Origin: Sphingomonas sp.
GTDB taxonomy: Bacteria; Pseudomonadota; Alphaproteobacteria; Sphingomonadales; Sphingomonadaceae
Length of the DNA stretch: 64,000 bases
Reading direction: 5' to 3'
Assembly: GCA_025981625.1 (NCBI GenBank)
Contig: JAICXF010000002.1
Location: 5,040-69,039, forward strand
The notes beneath the pieces were generated by a model that was not told the DNA's origin, did not search any database, and saw nothing but the letters and a program-made list of their open reading frames with translations. Shown here one piece after another: positions 53,084-62,553 of this stretch (position 1 is the stretch's first letter; the number at the start of each line of letters is the position of its first letter). Position numbers and translations under genes: made by a program.

Positions 53084-54194
53084 TCCAGGCCGCCAATCTT
53101 CGCTGTGCATCGGCGCGGACGGCGCCCCAGAACAGAGCATAGTCATAGACATGATAATTGTTGCCGGGGAGCACGAAGGGGCCCAGCGGCGGCAGCGCTC
53201 CGTCGACGATCAGCAGGCCCTTGTCGCAATGGGCTCCGACCAGTCCCGGCTGAAGCGAGGCCGAACGGAGGTCGGCTGTCGGGACCAGGGTTCCCGGATT
53301 GTCGCGGGCGGGGCTTGCGCCATCCTTCGTGCCGCTGATCGGGTTCACGCAGAGGACGTCCTGTTGCCGCCGCTCCCCACCGTCATAGCCCTTGGTTTTC
53401 GACCATTCGTGGAAGATGAGGTCCGGATTGGCGGGCTCGGCGAAGGTCATCCACGACAGGATGCACCCGTTCTGGCTCGATGACGAGCAGGCCGGAAGGC
53501 CAAGCGCCGGCAGGTCCGAGGCCGTGCTGATCGGCCACCCGACGACGTAAGCGGCAACCACGCGACTGGCGATCGGCTTGCCGGCGATCTTGTCGCGCAG
53601 CAGCCGTTCAAGATGCAGCGCGCCCTGGCTGTGGCCGGCCAGGATGATCGGGCTGCCGGCGGGGATTTGCCCGACAAACTCGTCGAACGCTCGCTCGACG
53701 TCGCCATAGGCAAGGTCGAGCGCTTCCTGGGCATCCTCGTTCTTGAGGAGGAAGGCACCGTAGGCGGCCTGGCGATAGCGCGGCGCCCACACGGTCGCGA
53801 ACTGGCTGAAGGCGCTCGCCTGGCTCTGGACGAACAGGCGCGTCCGGAACTCCGTATCGCCTCCCGGCAACAGCGGGGCATTCCAGCGGTCGCTCTCCAG
53901 GTAGGTCGTGGGATGAACATAGAAGACCTGCGCATTGCCTCCGGCGACCGGCTCGGGCAACCGGCCGTTGGCGGGCGTCCATTGGGCCGGACTGTCGGCG
54001 ATGCCGGGCCGCGTGATCCACGCCGACAATTGCCCGTAATCCGGCCCGCCTCCCGCCGCCGCCGGCCGGAAATGACCGTGGGGCGTCGCTTCGCTGACCA
54101 GCGCGCGCCCGCCCCACTGATAAATGGCGAACGCCGCCGCGACCACCAGCAGCGTCAGGACGAAGATACAGCCGAGGAAGCGGCGAGCGCACAT
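53058..54194 (-). CDS. DUF3089 alpha/beta-hydrolase, membrane anchored
   Basis: 378 residues from ATG 54194, giving one N-terminal hydrophobic helix ([20 protein letters not shown]). [19 protein letters not shown] and [15 protein letters not shown] (nucleophile elbow GHSQG) match DUF3089, a lipase-like family of unknown substrate. The C-terminus [20 protein letters not shown] is typical too. Probably an inner-membrane or periplasmic esterase. The longer open frame upstream to 54458 crosses the divergent iron-permease-like gene and is not used. Confidence 0.83.
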   Translation of the reverse strand: MCARRFLGCIFVLTLLVVAAAFAIYQWGGRALVSEATPHGHFRPAAAGGGPDYGQLSAWITRPGIADSPAQWTPANGRLPEPVAGGNAQVFYVHPTTYLESDRWNAPLLPGGDTEFRTRLFVQSQASAFSQFATVWAPRYRQAAYGAFLLKNEDAQEALDLAYGDVERAFDEFVGQIPAGSPIILAGHSQGALHLERLLRDKIAGKPIASRVVAAYVVGWPISTASDLPALGLPACSSSSQNGCILSWMTFAEPANPDLIFHEWSKTKGYDGGERRQQDVLCVNPISGTKDGASPARDNPGTLVPTADLRSASLQPGLVGAHCDKGLLIVDGALPPLGPFVLPGNNYHVYDYALFWGAVRADAQRRLAAWNADHRQQH

Positions 54195-54303
54195 GGGCGG
54201 GCGGTTAGGGGAGGGACTGGCCGCCGACAAGCGGGGCAAACAGCCGTTGCAGCGTCCGGCACGGCAAAGCGTTCGACGCCAGAGACTTGGCTCGGAGTTT
54301 AAC

Positions 54304-54675
54304 GTGGGAAGCTGGTTCCAGCGCATCACGACGCTGCTGGCGCGGTTCATCGGCCGCCCGCTGATGCTGTTGATCTGCCTGGTGCTCGCGGGTCTGTCCT
54401 TCTGGGCGTTCTTCCGCGGGGGAGATTTGCTGATCAACGGCACCAATCTTGCCATCAACGTCCTGACGCTGCTGTTCCTGCCGATCCTCCAGGCGACCCA
54501 GAACCGCGACGGTGCTGCCCTTCAGGCCAAGCTCGACGAGCTGATCAAGGCCAACAAGGAAGCCAGCAACGACCTCATCGGCATCGAGGACCTGGACGAG
54601 GAGAGGATCGAAGAGCTCCGCCCCGTGCCGCAGACTGTCACCGACCCGCATCCCGAGGAGGAGTCGGTCGGTTGA
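54304..54675 (+). CDS. Low-affinity iron permease-like small membrane protein
   Basis: 123 residues from GTG 54304 with GGAG 6 bp upstream. Two hydrophobic helices (GRPLMLLICLVLAGLSFWAF; NLAINVLTLLFLPILQATQN), then QNRDGAALQAKLDELIKANK and the acidic DLIGIEDLDEERIEEL. This QNRDxxALQxKLDEL block is characteristic of PF04120-type low-affinity iron permease family proteins, which in bacteria are small and of unproven transport activity. The gene stands alone, between two minus-strand genes. Confidence 0.7.
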   Translation: MGSWFQRITTLLARFIGRPLMLLICLVLAGLSFWAFFRGGDLLINGTNLAINVLTLLFLPILQATQNRDGAALQAKLDELIKANKEASNDLIGIEDLDEERIEELRPVPQTVTDPHPEEESVG

Positions 54676-54693
54676 AGTGCCGCCTGCCGGCTC

Positions 54694-55113
54694 TCAGGCT
54701 TGCAGGTCCTTGCGCACCACCTGGTGAATTTCCTCGGTCATCGCGGTGTTCTGCTTCAGCAGCGTCTGAATCTCGTCGCTGACGGTGAGGAGAGCCTCGG
54801 CGTCCTTGTAGGTCTGCTCGAGCTGGCGGTCGGACTTCTCGGCGGCGACCTTCTGGCCGACCATGATGATCGACAGCAGCACCAGCTGAAGGAAGGTCTG
54901 GGCGATCCAGCCGATCAAGGTCGCGGTGCCGCCGCGGATCGCCGCCGGCAGGCTGACCAAAGCGAGCGCCGCAAAGGCATAGGCGCACCACATCGTTCCG
55001 ACGATGTTGGTGATCTTCACCGCAAGCTTGTCGTTGAAGCGATTCTCGCGCTTCTCGAGCGGTCTCAGATATTTCCTGCGGAGCTCCAGATACGGGTTGC
55101 GGGCGTGTTCCAT
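54694..55113 (-). CDS. Small two-helix membrane protein with cytoplasmic coiled coil
   Basis: 139 residues from ATG 55113, chosen because AAGGGGG lies about 8 bp upstream (an ATG 5 codons earlier overlaps it). N-terminal basic YLRPLEKRENRFNDKLAVKI, two hydrophobic helices (CAYAFAALALVSLPAAI; FLQLVLLSIIMVGQKVAAEK) and a C-terminal helix DAEALLTVSDEIQTLLKQNT. Resembles DUF1003-like proteins, but I am not sure of the family. Convergent with the iron-permease-like gene, 18 bp apart. Confidence 0.65.
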   Translation of the reverse strand: MEHARNPYLELRRKYLRPLEKRENRFNDKLAVKITNIVGTMWCAYAFAALALVSLPAAIRGGTATLIGWIAQTFLQLVLLSIIMVGQKVAAEKSDRQLEQTYKDAEALLTVSDEIQTLLKQNTAMTEEIHQVVRKDLQA

Positions 55114-55220
55114 CAAATCCCCCTTCATGCGCTGTTCGCAAGGCTTAGCGCGCTTGAACGGCTGTTCCAGTTAAACCCGCGCTTGTCGCTCCGCGGACCC
55201 GCCGCTATCCGGCGCGCATC

Positions 55221-55508
55221 ATGTCAGTGACGAATGAACAGGTGCGGCACATCGCCAGGCTCGCGCGCATCGCGATGAGCGACGAGGAGATCGAGCGGCT
55301 GGCGCCCGAGCTCAACAATATTCTCGGCTGGGTGGAACAGCTTGGGGAGGTGAACACCGACGGGGTCGAGCCGCTGACCGCGGTCATCGACCAGAAACTC
55401 CGGCTTCGCGACGACCTCGTGACCGAAGGGAACATCCGCGACGAGGTCCTCGCCAACGCTCCCGAAGCACAGCACGGGTTTTTCGCGGTCCCGAAGGTGA
55501 TCGAGTGA
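55221..55508 (+). CDS. gatC: Asp-tRNA(Asn)/Glu-tRNA(Gln) amidotransferase subunit C
   Basis: 95 residues. [20 protein letters not shown] and [20 protein letters not shown] are the GatC signature. It wraps around GatA and stabilises the GatCAB complex that amidates misacylated Glu-tRNA(Gln) and/or Asp-tRNA(Asn). First gene of gatC-gatA-gatB, each separated by a palindromic repeat. Confidence 0.95.
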   Translation: MSVTNEQVRHIARLARIAMSDEEIERLAPELNNILGWVEQLGEVNTDGVEPLTAVIDQKLRLRDDLVTEGNIRDEVLANAPEAQHGFFAVPKVIE

Positions 55509-55521
55509 TGACTTCGGGAGA

Positions 55522-55597
55522 CGTCATTGCGAGGAGCGTAGCGACGAAGCAATCCAGTGTCGGGGAACTGGATTGCTTCGCTTCGCTCGCAATGACG
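55522..55597. repeat. CGTCATTGCGAG-type palindromic repeat between gatC and gatA
   Basis: Left end CGTCATTGCGAGGAGCGTAG, right end CTTCGCTCGCAATGACG, with AAGCAATCCAGT facing ACTGGATTGCTT: an almost complete 76-bp palindrome. The same element is found after gatB (58711-58791). Confidence 0.88.
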
Positions 55598-55605
55598 AGA
55601 AAGTG

Positions 55606-57081
55606 ATGTCTGAACTGACTTCAAAATCCATAGCCGAGCTGCGTGACGGCTTCCGAAAGGGCGAGTTCACCGCGCGGGAAGTGGCCGAAAGCTTCAACGC
55701 GGCGGTCGCGGGTGCGCGGACGCTCAATGCCTACACGGTCGAAACTCCCGAGGATGCGCTCGCCGCCGCCGACGCGGCCGACAAGGCGCGCGGCTCGGGC
55801 GACCTGCCCTCGCTCGCCGGCATCCCGCTCGGCATCAAGGATCTGTTCGCCACCAAGGACGTCGACAGCACCGCCGGAAGCAACATCCTCAAGGGCTTCA
55901 AACCGCCGTACGAGAGCAGGGTCACCGCGAACCTGCGCAAGGCCGGCGCGGGGATGCTCGGCAAGCTCAACATGGACGAGTTCGCCATGGGCTCGTCGAA
56001 CGAGACCAGCGCCTATGGGCCGGTGATCAGTCCGTGGCGGCGCAAGGGCAGCAATGTCGGCCTCACGCCGGGAGGCTCCTCGGGGGGTTCGGCGGCGGCG
56101 GTTTCGGCCGGGCTCGCGCCGGGCGTCACCGGCACCGACACCGGCGGCTCGATCCGCCAGCCGGCGGCATTTGTCGGCATCTGCGGGATCAAGCCGACCT
56201 ATGGCCGCTGCTCGCGCTGGGGCGTGGTCGCCTTTGCAAGCTCGCTCGACCAGGCGGGGCCGATGGCGAAGACGGTCCGCGACTGCGCGATCCTGCTCGA
56301 GGCCATGGCCGGGTTCGATCCCAGGGATTCGACCTCGCTCGACCTGCCAGTGCCGGATTGGGAAGCGGGATTATCGAGCGATCTCAGCGGCAAGCGCGTC
56401 GGTATTCCGATGGAATATCGGATTGACGGTGTTCCCGCCGAAATCAATGACCTATGGGACCGAGGCATCCAGTGGCTGCGCGATGCCGGGGCCACTCCGG
56501 TGACGATCAGCCTGCCGCATACCAAATATGCGCTCCCGACCTATTACATCATCGCCCCCGCCGAGGCCTCGTCGAACCTCGCCCGCTATGACGGCGTTCG
56601 CTATGGCCTGCGCGACGTGCCGCCCGGCGGCAATCTGGATGCGATGTATTCGGCGACGCGCGCGGAAGGCTTCGGCGCCGAGGTCAAGCGCCGGATCATG
56701 ATCGGTACCTATGTGCTCTCGGCCGGCTTCTACGATGCCTATTTCACCAAGGCGCAGAAGGTCCGCGCCCTGATCAAGCAGGATTTCCGCAAGGCGTTCG
56801 AGAGTTGCGATGTCATCCTCACCCCCACCGCACCATCGGCGGCGTTCGGGATCGGCGAGACGACCGACCCTCTGGCGATGTATCTGAACGACGTCTTCGC
56901 GGTCCCGGCGAGCCTCGCGGGATTGCCGGCGATGAGCGTCCCGGGAGGGCTGGACGGGCAGGGCTTACCGCTCGGCCTCCACCTGATCGGCAATGAGCTG
57001 GACGAGCAGACGGTGCTGAACGCGGGTTTGGCGATCGAGGAGCGCGCAGGGTTCGCGGCACGGCCGGAGAAGTGGTGGTGA
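55606..57081 (+). CDS. gatA: Glutamyl-tRNA(Gln) amidotransferase subunit A
   Basis: 491 residues from ATG 55606; an upstream in-frame ATG at 55573 lies within the repeat and is rejected. Amidase signature: [14 protein letters not shown] (catalytic Lys), [16 protein letters not shown] (cis-Ser) and [16 protein letters not shown] (nucleophile Ser). It releases ammonia from glutamine and passes it to GatB. The start follows the palindromic repeat by only 8 bp, and no strong ribosome binding site is seen. Confidence 0.96.
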   Translation: MSELTSKSIAELRDGFRKGEFTAREVAESFNAAVAGARTLNAYTVETPEDALAAADAADKARGSGDLPSLAGIPLGIKDLFATKDVDSTAGSNILKGFKPPYESRVTANLRKAGAGMLGKLNMDEFAMGSSNETSAYGPVISPWRRKGSNVGLTPGGSSGGSAAAVSAGLAPGVTGTDTGGSIRQPAAFVGICGIKPTYGRCSRWGVVAFASSLDQAGPMAKTVRDCAILLEAMAGFDPRDSTSLDLPVPDWEAGLSSDLSGKRVGIPMEYRIDGVPAEINDLWDRGIQWLRDAGATPVTISLPHTKYALPTYYIIAPAEASSNLARYDGVRYGLRDVPPGGNLDAMYSATRAEGFGAEVKRRIMIGTYVLSAGFYDAYFTKAQKVRALIKQDFRKAFESCDVILTPTAPSAAFGIGETTDPLAMYLNDVFAVPASLAGLPAMSVPGGLDGQGLPLGLHLIGNELDEQTVLNAGLAIEERAGFAARPEKWW

Positions 57082-57093
57082 GCGCGCCTGCTC

Positions 57094-57217
57094 ATCCTCC
57101 CCAGCCTTTGCTGGGGAGGGGGACCGCCGAAGGCGGTGGAGGGGTTCTCGGCGCAACGAAGAACCCCTCCACTATGCTATGCATGGTCCCCCTCCCCACG
57201 AAAATCGTGGGGAGGAT
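57094..57217. repeat. CTCCCC-type composite palindromic repeat between gatA and gatB
   Basis: ATCCTCCCCAGC-CTTT-GCTGGGGAGG hairpin, GGGGACCGCCGAAGGCGGTG hairpin, GAGGGGTTCT / AGAACCCCTC arms, then CCTCCCCACGAAAATCGTGG GGAGGAT. Four nested hairpins over 124 bp. A relative lies at 63478-63582. Confidence 0.85.
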
Positions 57218-57228
57218 ATTGAGGCATC

Positions 57229-58707
57229 ATGGCTGACGCAGCAGCACCCTTCCGAATCAAGGGCGAAACCGGCGACTGGGAGGTCGTGGTCGGGCTCGAG
57301 GTTCACGCGCAGATCACGGCGACGGCGTCGAAGCTGTTCTCCGGCGCTTCGACCACCTTCGGGGCGGAGCCGAACACACAGGTGAGCCTGGTCGACGCGG
57401 CGATGCCCGGGATGCTGCCGGTGCCCAACCGCGAGTGCATCCGGCAGGCGGTGCGCACCGGCATGGCGCTCGAGGCGAAGATCAACCGCTGGAGCCGGTT
57501 CGATCGCAAGAACTACTTCTATGCCGACCTGCCGCAGGGCTATCAGATTAGCCAGCTCTACCATCCGCTGGTCGGCGAAGGCGAGATCGAGGTGCTGGTC
57601 GACGAGAAGGACGACAGCAGCGCCAAGACCATCGGCATCGAGCGCATCCACGTCGAGCAGGACGCGGGCAAGCTGATGCACGACCAGCACCCGACGATGA
57701 GCTACGTCGACCTTAACCGCTGCGGCGTGGCGCTGATGGAAATTGTGTCGCGGCCCGACATGCGTTCACCAGCCGAAGCAGGCGCTTACTTAAGGAAGCT
57801 GCGATCGATTCTGCGCTACGTCGGCTCATGCGACGGCAATATGGAAGAGGGCTCGATGCGCGCCGACGTCAACGTCAGCGTGAGGAAGCCCGGTGCCGAG
57901 TTCGGCACCCGCACCGAAACCAAAAACGTCAATTCGGTTCGGTTCGTCATGGCCGTTGTCGAGCATGAGGCGAAGCGGCAGGTGGAGCTCATCGAAAGCG
58001 GCGGCACCATCGCCCAGGAGACCCGGCTCTACGATCCGGACAGGAACGTCACCCGGTCGCTCCGGTCGAAGGAAGACGCGCACGACTACCGCTATTTTCC
58101 GGACCCGGACCTGCTTCCGCTCGAGCTTGACGAAGCCTTCCTGGACGAGTGTCGTTCGTCGCTTCCGGAACTGCCTGGGGCCAAGCGCCAGCGATATGAA
58201 GCGCTCGGCATAACCGCCTACAATGCCAGCGTTTTGACCGCCGAGGTCGAGACCGCACGCTGGTTCGACGCGCTGCTCGAAGCGGGCGCCGAGCCCAAGC
58301 AGGCGGCCAACTGGGTCGTCGCCGAGCTGTTCGGCGCGCTCAACCGCCGCGGGGAAAGCATCGACAAGAGCCCGGTAACGCCGGCGCAGGCGGCGGAGCT
58401 GCTCGGGCTGGTCGCCGACGGCACCATCTCCGGCACCATCGCCAAGCAGGTGTTCGAGATCATGCTCGAAAGCGGCGAAGGGGCCGCCGAAATTGTCGAC
58501 AAGCGCGGTCTCAAGCAGACCAGCGACACGGGCGCGATCGATACCGAAATCGACGGGATCCTCGCCGCCAACGCCGACAAGGTCGCCGAGTACAAGGCAG
58601 GCAAGCAGCAGCTGTTCGGCTTCTTCGTCGGCCAGACGATGAAGGCGATGGCCGGCAAGGCCAATCCGCAGGTCGTCAACGAACGGCTGCGGGCGAAGTT
58701 GTCATGA
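57229..58707 (+). CDS. gatB: Glutamyl-tRNA(Gln)/aspartyl-tRNA(Asn) amidotransferase subunit B
   Basis: 492 residues. [21 protein letters not shown] and [20 protein letters not shown] are the GatB signatures; [15 protein letters not shown] marks the end of the kinase-like domain; the helical YqeY-like tail runs to the C-terminus. It phosphorylates the tRNA-bound acid and amidates it. ATG 57229 follows GAGG by 4 bp, right after the repeat. Confidence 0.96.
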   Translation: MADAAAPFRIKGETGDWEVVVGLEVHAQITATASKLFSGASTTFGAEPNTQVSLVDAAMPGMLPVPNRECIRQAVRTGMALEAKINRWSRFDRKNYFYADLPQGYQISQLYHPLVGEGEIEVLVDEKDDSSAKTIGIERIHVEQDAGKLMHDQHPTMSYVDLNRCGVALMEIVSRPDMRSPAEAGAYLRKLRSILRYVGSCDGNMEEGSMRADVNVSVRKPGAEFGTRTETKNVNSVRFVMAVVEHEAKRQVELIESGGTIAQETRLYDPDRNVTRSLRSKEDAHDYRYFPDPDLLPLELDEAFLDECRSSLPELPGAKRQRYEALGITAYNASVLTAEVETARWFDALLEAGAEPKQAANWVVAELFGALNRRGESIDKSPVTPAQAAELLGLVADGTISGTIAKQVFEIMLESGEGAAEIVDKRGLKQTSDTGAIDTEIDGILAANADKVAEYKAGKQQLFGFFVGQTMKAMAGKANPQVVNERLRAKLS

Positions 58708-58710
58708 TCC

Positions 58711-58791
58711 CGTCATTGCGAGGAGCGTAGCGACGCGGCAATCCACGGTTGGGCAGCGCGACTGGACTGCTTCGCTCTGCTCGCAATGACG
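58711..58791. repeat. CGTCATTGCGAG-type palindromic repeat after gatB
   Basis: CGTCATTGCGAGGAGCGTAG at the left and CTGCTCGCAATGACG at the right, with extra CCC/GGG pairs outside (58709-58793). Same family as 55522-55597 but with a different centre. Begins 3 bp after the gatB stop and ends 10 bp before the next gene. Confidence 0.88.
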
Positions 58792-58801
58792 GGAGTGAGT
58801 A

Positions 58802-60418
58802 TTGCGTAAGATCATCGTTGCCGCCGCCGCGGTGCTGTTTGCCTCGCAGTCGGTCGCACAGGCACCCGCTCAGCCGAAGCTCCTCGTGGTCATCGCCGTC
58901 GACCAGTTTTCCGCGGACCTGTGGGACGAATACCGGCCGCAGTTCACTGCCGGCTTCGCGCGGCTGGCGCAGGGTTCGGTGTTCCACAATGGCTATCAGA
59001 GCCATGCGACGACGGAGACCTGCCCCGGCCATTCGACCATCCTGACCGGTGATCATCCGGCCCGCACCGGGATTGTCTCCAACAACTGGCTGGATCAGTC
59101 GATCGCGCGCGCCGACAAGTCGGTTTATTGTGCCGAGGACGAGCGCGTCCCGGGAAGCGATTCGTCTCATTACACCGTGTCCGCGAGGCATTTGCTGGTG
59201 CCCACGCTGGGCGATCTGATGAAGCGCCGCTGGCCCGCGAGCCGGAACGTCGCGGTTTCCGGCAAGGACCGCGCCGCCGTGATGATGAGCGGGCATTCCC
59301 CGGATCAGCGCTGGTATTGGCAGGGAACGCAATTCGTCACCGACAACCCGCGTGCCTTGACGCCGCGAAGCGTCACCATGGCGAATCGCGCGATTGCTGC
59401 TGCGCTGGCGCAGCCGCGTCCGCCACTCGTCCCGCCACCCTTCTGCCAGTCGAAGGCGAAGCCAATCGCGCTTCCCGGCGGCAAGATCGTCGGCGCGGGC
59501 CGTTTCGAGCGCAAGGCCGGCGATGCAGGTGCGCTCACCGACTCGCCCGAGTTCGACGGCGACACGCTCGCGGTCGCCGCCGGTCTCGTCGACGAGTTGC
59601 AGCTCGGGCGCGGTCCTTCCCCCGATGTGCTCGCAATTGGTCTCTCGGCGACCGACCATGTCGGACACGCCTATGGCACCGAGGGTCAGGAGATGTGCCT
59701 CAACCTCTTCGACCTCGACCGCGAGCTGGGCGATTTCTTCCAGCTGCTCGACAGCCGCGGGATTGATTATGCCGTCGCGCTGACCGCCGACCATGGGGGG
59801 CAGGACCTGCCCGAGCGGGAGCAGCTCGCCGGAATCACCCCCGCGGCCCGCGTCGATCCGGCTCTGGAGGCAGGGACGATCGGCCGCAGGATAGTCGGAC
59901 AGCTCGGGCTCGCCGGCTTTGGCCTGTCCGGCGGCACGTTCGGCAACATCTGCGTCGATCGTTCGCTTGCTCCAGCCGACCGCAAACGGGTGCTCGATGC
60001 GGCCATTGCCGCGTACCGCGCTCATCCGCAGGTCGAAGCCGTCTTCACGGCCGACCAGATCGCCGCAACGCCCGTACCCACCGGCTCTCCCGTTGGCTGG
60101 ACCCTCCTTCAGCGCGCCCGCGCGAGTTTCTACCCGGGGCGCTCAGGCGATTTGTTCGTCGTTCTGAAAAAGTACGTCACGCCGATCAGCAATCCCAGCC
60201 ATTCCGTTGCAACCCACGGCTCGCCCTGGGACTACGACCGGCGCGTTCCGGTCATTTTCTGGCGCAAGGGGACGACACCCTCGAGCAGCGATGATCCCGT
60301 CGAGACGACCGACATCATGCCGACGCTTGCGAGCATGATCGGTTTGCCAGTCGACCGTGCCTCGATCGACGGTCATTGCCTCGCCGCTGTTTCGGGGACG
60401 GCCTGCGCCCCGCGCTAG
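58802..60418 (+). CDS. PafA-type alkaline phosphatase / phosphodiesterase family protein
   Basis: 538 residues from TTG 58802, with GGGAG 6 bp upstream and a signal peptide (KIIVAAAAVLFASQSVAQA). VVIAVDQFSADLW supplies the first metal-binding Asp; HATTETCPGHSTILTG holds the Thr nucleophile of PafA-like enzymes; LSATDHVGHAYG and ALTADHGGQDLP hold the remaining Asp/His ligands. Expected to be a periplasmic phosphomonoesterase active towards many phosphate esters. Its stop overlaps the convergent proline-rich gene at a CTAG. Confidence 0.88.
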   Translation: MRKIIVAAAAVLFASQSVAQAPAQPKLLVVIAVDQFSADLWDEYRPQFTAGFARLAQGSVFHNGYQSHATTETCPGHSTILTGDHPARTGIVSNNWLDQSIARADKSVYCAEDERVPGSDSSHYTVSARHLLVPTLGDLMKRRWPASRNVAVSGKDRAAVMMSGHSPDQRWYWQGTQFVTDNPRALTPRSVTMANRAIAAALAQPRPPLVPPPFCQSKAKPIALPGGKIVGAGRFERKAGDAGALTDSPEFDGDTLAVAAGLVDELQLGRGPSPDVLAIGLSATDHVGHAYGTEGQEMCLNLFDLDRELGDFFQLLDSRGIDYAVALTADHGGQDLPEREQLAGITPAARVDPALEAGTIGRRIVGQLGLAGFGLSGGTFGNICVDRSLAPADRKRVLDAAIAAYRAHPQVEAVFTADQIAATPVPTGSPVGWTLLQRARASFYPGRSGDLFVVLKKYVTPISNPSHSVATHGSPWDYDRRVPVIFWRKGTTPSSSDDPVETTDIMPTLASMIGLPVDRASIDGHCLAAVSGTACAPR

Positions 60419-60597
60419 GCGACCGGCGAGGCAGGATTGGTCGGCGGCTGCGTGCCCGGCGAGGGCGGCGAGGGCACGTCGATATTGGGAGTTTGCACGG
60501 GGTGCTCGGGCGGCGGCTCGGTCGGATGCCCAGGCTGGGATGGCTCGGGCGCGGGTGCCGGGCCGGGTTCTTCCGGGATCGGCGGAACTTGTTGCAT
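60415..60597 (-). CDS. Small proline-rich protein, unknown function
   Basis: 60 residues from ATG 60597, placed 6 bp after AAGGAG; a TTG/Met frame five codons earlier covers that site. Begins MQQVPPIPEEPGPAPAPEPS and is about one third proline with Glu and Gln, so unfolded. No membrane segment. Coding status is supported by the clear ribosome binding site and the tidy CTAG overlap with the phosphatase stop, but compositional bias makes it less certain than other small genes here. Confidence 0.55.
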   Translation of the reverse strand: MQQVPPIPEEPGPAPAPEPSQPGHPTEPPPEHPVQTPNIDVPSPPSPGTQPPTNPASPVA

Positions 60598-60660
60598 TGA
60601 TTGCTCCTTCAAGCTCGCGAACGCCTCAGCGAAGGAGACGGTTGCCGCGTCCGATGCGGG

Positions 60661-60688
60661 TTGCCCAAGCGGGCACGCCTGTTATAGG
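60661..60688 (+). promoter_or_regulatory. Putative promoter of tRNA-Leu
   Basis: TTGCCC (60661-60666), 16-bp spacer, TATAGG (60683-60688), about 25 bp before the mature tRNA start. TGCCC-AAGC-GGGCA overlapping the -35 could also form a small hairpin. Confidence 0.4.
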
Positions 60689-60712
60689 CGCGCTTCCTTT
60701 GACGGCGTCCGC

Positions 60713-60795
60713 GCGGGCGTGGCGAAACTGGTAGACGCGCTTGGTTTAGGTCCAAGTGGGAAACCGTGGGGGTTCGAGTCCCTCCGCCCGCACCA
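60713..60795 (+). tRNA. tRNA-Leu (anticodon TAG)
   Basis: Acceptor GCGGGCG pairs with CGCCCGC; D arm TGGCGAAACTGGTAGACGC; anticodon stem CTTGG/CCAAG with loop TTTAGGT; variable arm TGGGAAACCG; T arm GGGTTCGAGTCCC; A73 and encoded CCA (60793-60795). The long variable arm fits a leucine tRNA. Confidence 0.95.
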
Positions 60796-60836
60796 CGCGC
60801 AGTCTAGCCCGAGCAAGCAGAATTCAGGAAACTGAC

Positions 60837-62453
60837 GTGACCATCAAGACTGTCGAGACCGAACACCAGGGCCTGAAGCGGGCCTTCATGCTGACCATCC
60901 CCGCCGAGGACATCGAGGCCCGTGTGGAGCAGGAAGTGAAGCGCCTCGCGCCGCAAATCCGGATGCCCGGCTTCCGTCCCGGCAAGGTGCCGCCCAACCT
61001 CATCCGCAAGATGCACGGCGAGAGCCTGCGCGGCGATGCGCTTCAGGGCGCGGTGCAGGACGGCGTTCAGCAGCTGCTGAGCGAACAGAAGATCCGTCCC
61101 GCGCTCCAGCCGCAGGTCGAGCTCAACGACGATTATACGCCGGGCAAGGACGCCGAAGTGAAGGTCAGCGTCGAGGCGCTGCCCGACGTCGGCGCGCCGG
61201 CGATCGAGGATCTCAAGCTCGAGCGGCTGACGGTCGAGCCGGACCAGGCGGCGGTCGATGCACAGCTCGAGCAGCTCGCGATCCAGAACAAGCGCTGGGA
61301 AGACGCACCCAAGAAACATGCTGCCGCGACGGGCGACCTGGTCGTCCTCGATTTCGCGGGCGCGGTCGAGGGCAAGCCGTTCGAAGGCGGCACCGGCGAG
61401 GACATGCAGGTCGAGATCGGATCGGGCCAGCTGATTCCCGGCTTCGAGGACCAGCTGATCGGCGCCAAGGCCGGCGACAGCCGCGAGGTCAAGGTGACGT
61501 TCCCCGACGACTATCCCGTCGATAATCTCAAGGGCAAGGACGCCACCTTCGCCGTCACCGTGAAGGGCGTGAAGACCGCCGGCGAGACGAAGGTCGACGA
61601 GGAGTTCGCCAAGTCGCTCGGGCTCACCGATCTCGAGCAGCTCAAGGGCCTGATCCGCGGCCAGCACGAGCAGGAGCTGAACGGGCTCACCCGCACCCAC
61701 ATGAAGCGCCAGCTGCTCGACCAGCTCGCCGCCCGGCACGATTTCGTCGTGCCCGAATCGATGGTCGAGGCCGAGTATCAGAACATCCTCGCCCAGCTTC
61801 GCCACGAAGCGAGCCACGAGGCCGATCCGGAAGCGGCGCTCGCCGAAATCGAGACCGAAGCGGCCGACTATCGCGCCATCGCCGAGCGCCGCGTGCGGCT
61901 TGGCCTGCTGCTGTCCGAGATCGGTGCCGCCAATGGCGTCGAGGTCAGCGAGCAGGAGATGAACCGGCTGATCATGCAGGCCGCGTCGCAATATGCGGCC
62001 AAGGACCGCGAGAATTTCATCCGCTACGTCCAGCAGGAGCCGATGGCCGCCGCCCAGCTTCGCGCCCCGCTCTACGAGGACAAGGTGGTCGACTATCTGT
62101 TCGGCAAGGCCGAGATCAGCGAGCGCAAGGCGAGCCGCGCCGAACTCGAGGCGGACCTCGAGTCCGAAGAGGGGCATGTCCACGGCCCCGACTGCGGCCA
62201 CGACCACGACCATGACCATGGCGGCAAAGCGAAGGCGAAGAAGCCTGCGTCAAAGCCCAAGGCAAAGGCCAAGGACGAGGACAAGGCCGTCGCCGAGGAG
62301 CCTGCCAAGGGTCCGGTCGAGAAAGCTTCGGCCAAGCCGAAGGCTGCAAAGCCGGTGAAGGACGAGCCGGGCCGCAAGGGACCGCAGCCAAAGCCCGAAG
62401 CCAAGCTGGCCGCGAAGAATGCTTCTGCGAAGAAGACTCCGGCCAAGAAATAA
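60837..62453 (+). CDS. tig: Trigger factor with long His/Lys-rich C-terminal extension
   Basis: 538 residues from GTG 60837 after AGGAAA. Ribosome-binding signature GFRPGKVPPNLIRK, FKBP-type PPIase domain (GDLVVLDFAGAVEGKPFEGG ... FPDDYPVDNLKGKDATFAVT), then the helical arms ending near residue 436. The last 100 residues are extra: a His cluster (HVHGPDCGHDHDHDHGG, about 446-463) that could bind metal, then a Lys/Ala/Pro tail like histone H1. The core is a ribosome-associated chaperone. clpP follows in the usual order, with a GT2 gene in between. Confidence 0.96.
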   Translation: MTIKTVETEHQGLKRAFMLTIPAEDIEARVEQEVKRLAPQIRMPGFRPGKVPPNLIRKMHGESLRGDALQGAVQDGVQQLLSEQKIRPALQPQVELNDDYTPGKDAEVKVSVEALPDVGAPAIEDLKLERLTVEPDQAAVDAQLEQLAIQNKRWEDAPKKHAAATGDLVVLDFAGAVEGKPFEGGTGEDMQVEIGSGQLIPGFEDQLIGAKAGDSREVKVTFPDDYPVDNLKGKDATFAVTVKGVKTAGETKVDEEFAKSLGLTDLEQLKGLIRGQHEQELNGLTRTHMKRQLLDQLAARHDFVVPESMVEAEYQNILAQLRHEASHEADPEAALAEIETEAADYRAIAERRVRLGLLLSEIGAANGVEVSEQEMNRLIMQAASQYAAKDRENFIRYVQQEPMAAAQLRAPLYEDKVVDYLFGKAEISERKASRAELEADLESEEGHVHGPDCGHDHDHDHGGKAKAKKPASKPKAKAKDEDKAVAEEPAKGPVEKASAKPKAAKPVKDEPGRKGPQPKPEAKLAAKNASAKKTPAKK

Positions 62454-62454
62454 T

Positions 62455-62539
62455 CGTCATTCCCGCGAAAGCGGGAATCCCGCTTCTCATTTAGCTGCGC
62501 TAATGACCGAGCGGGACCCCCGCTTCCGCGGGGGTGACG
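62455..62539. repeat. CGTCATTCCCGCG-type palindromic repeat between tig and GT2 gene
   Basis: CGTCATTCCCGCGAAAGCGG hairpin at the left; CCCCCGCTTCCGCGGGGGTG hairpin and TGACG at the right. Same family as the copy inside mutL. Its final GGGAGGGG edge lies just where the ribosome binding site of the next gene is needed. Confidence 0.87.
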
Positions 62540-62553
62540 GGAGGGGTTTGCGC

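Noticed and set aside
57094..57217. Repeats considered as a CRISPR array
   Set aside because: Elements are single, self-palindromic and of several families; there are no regularly spaced identical direct repeats with unique spacers.
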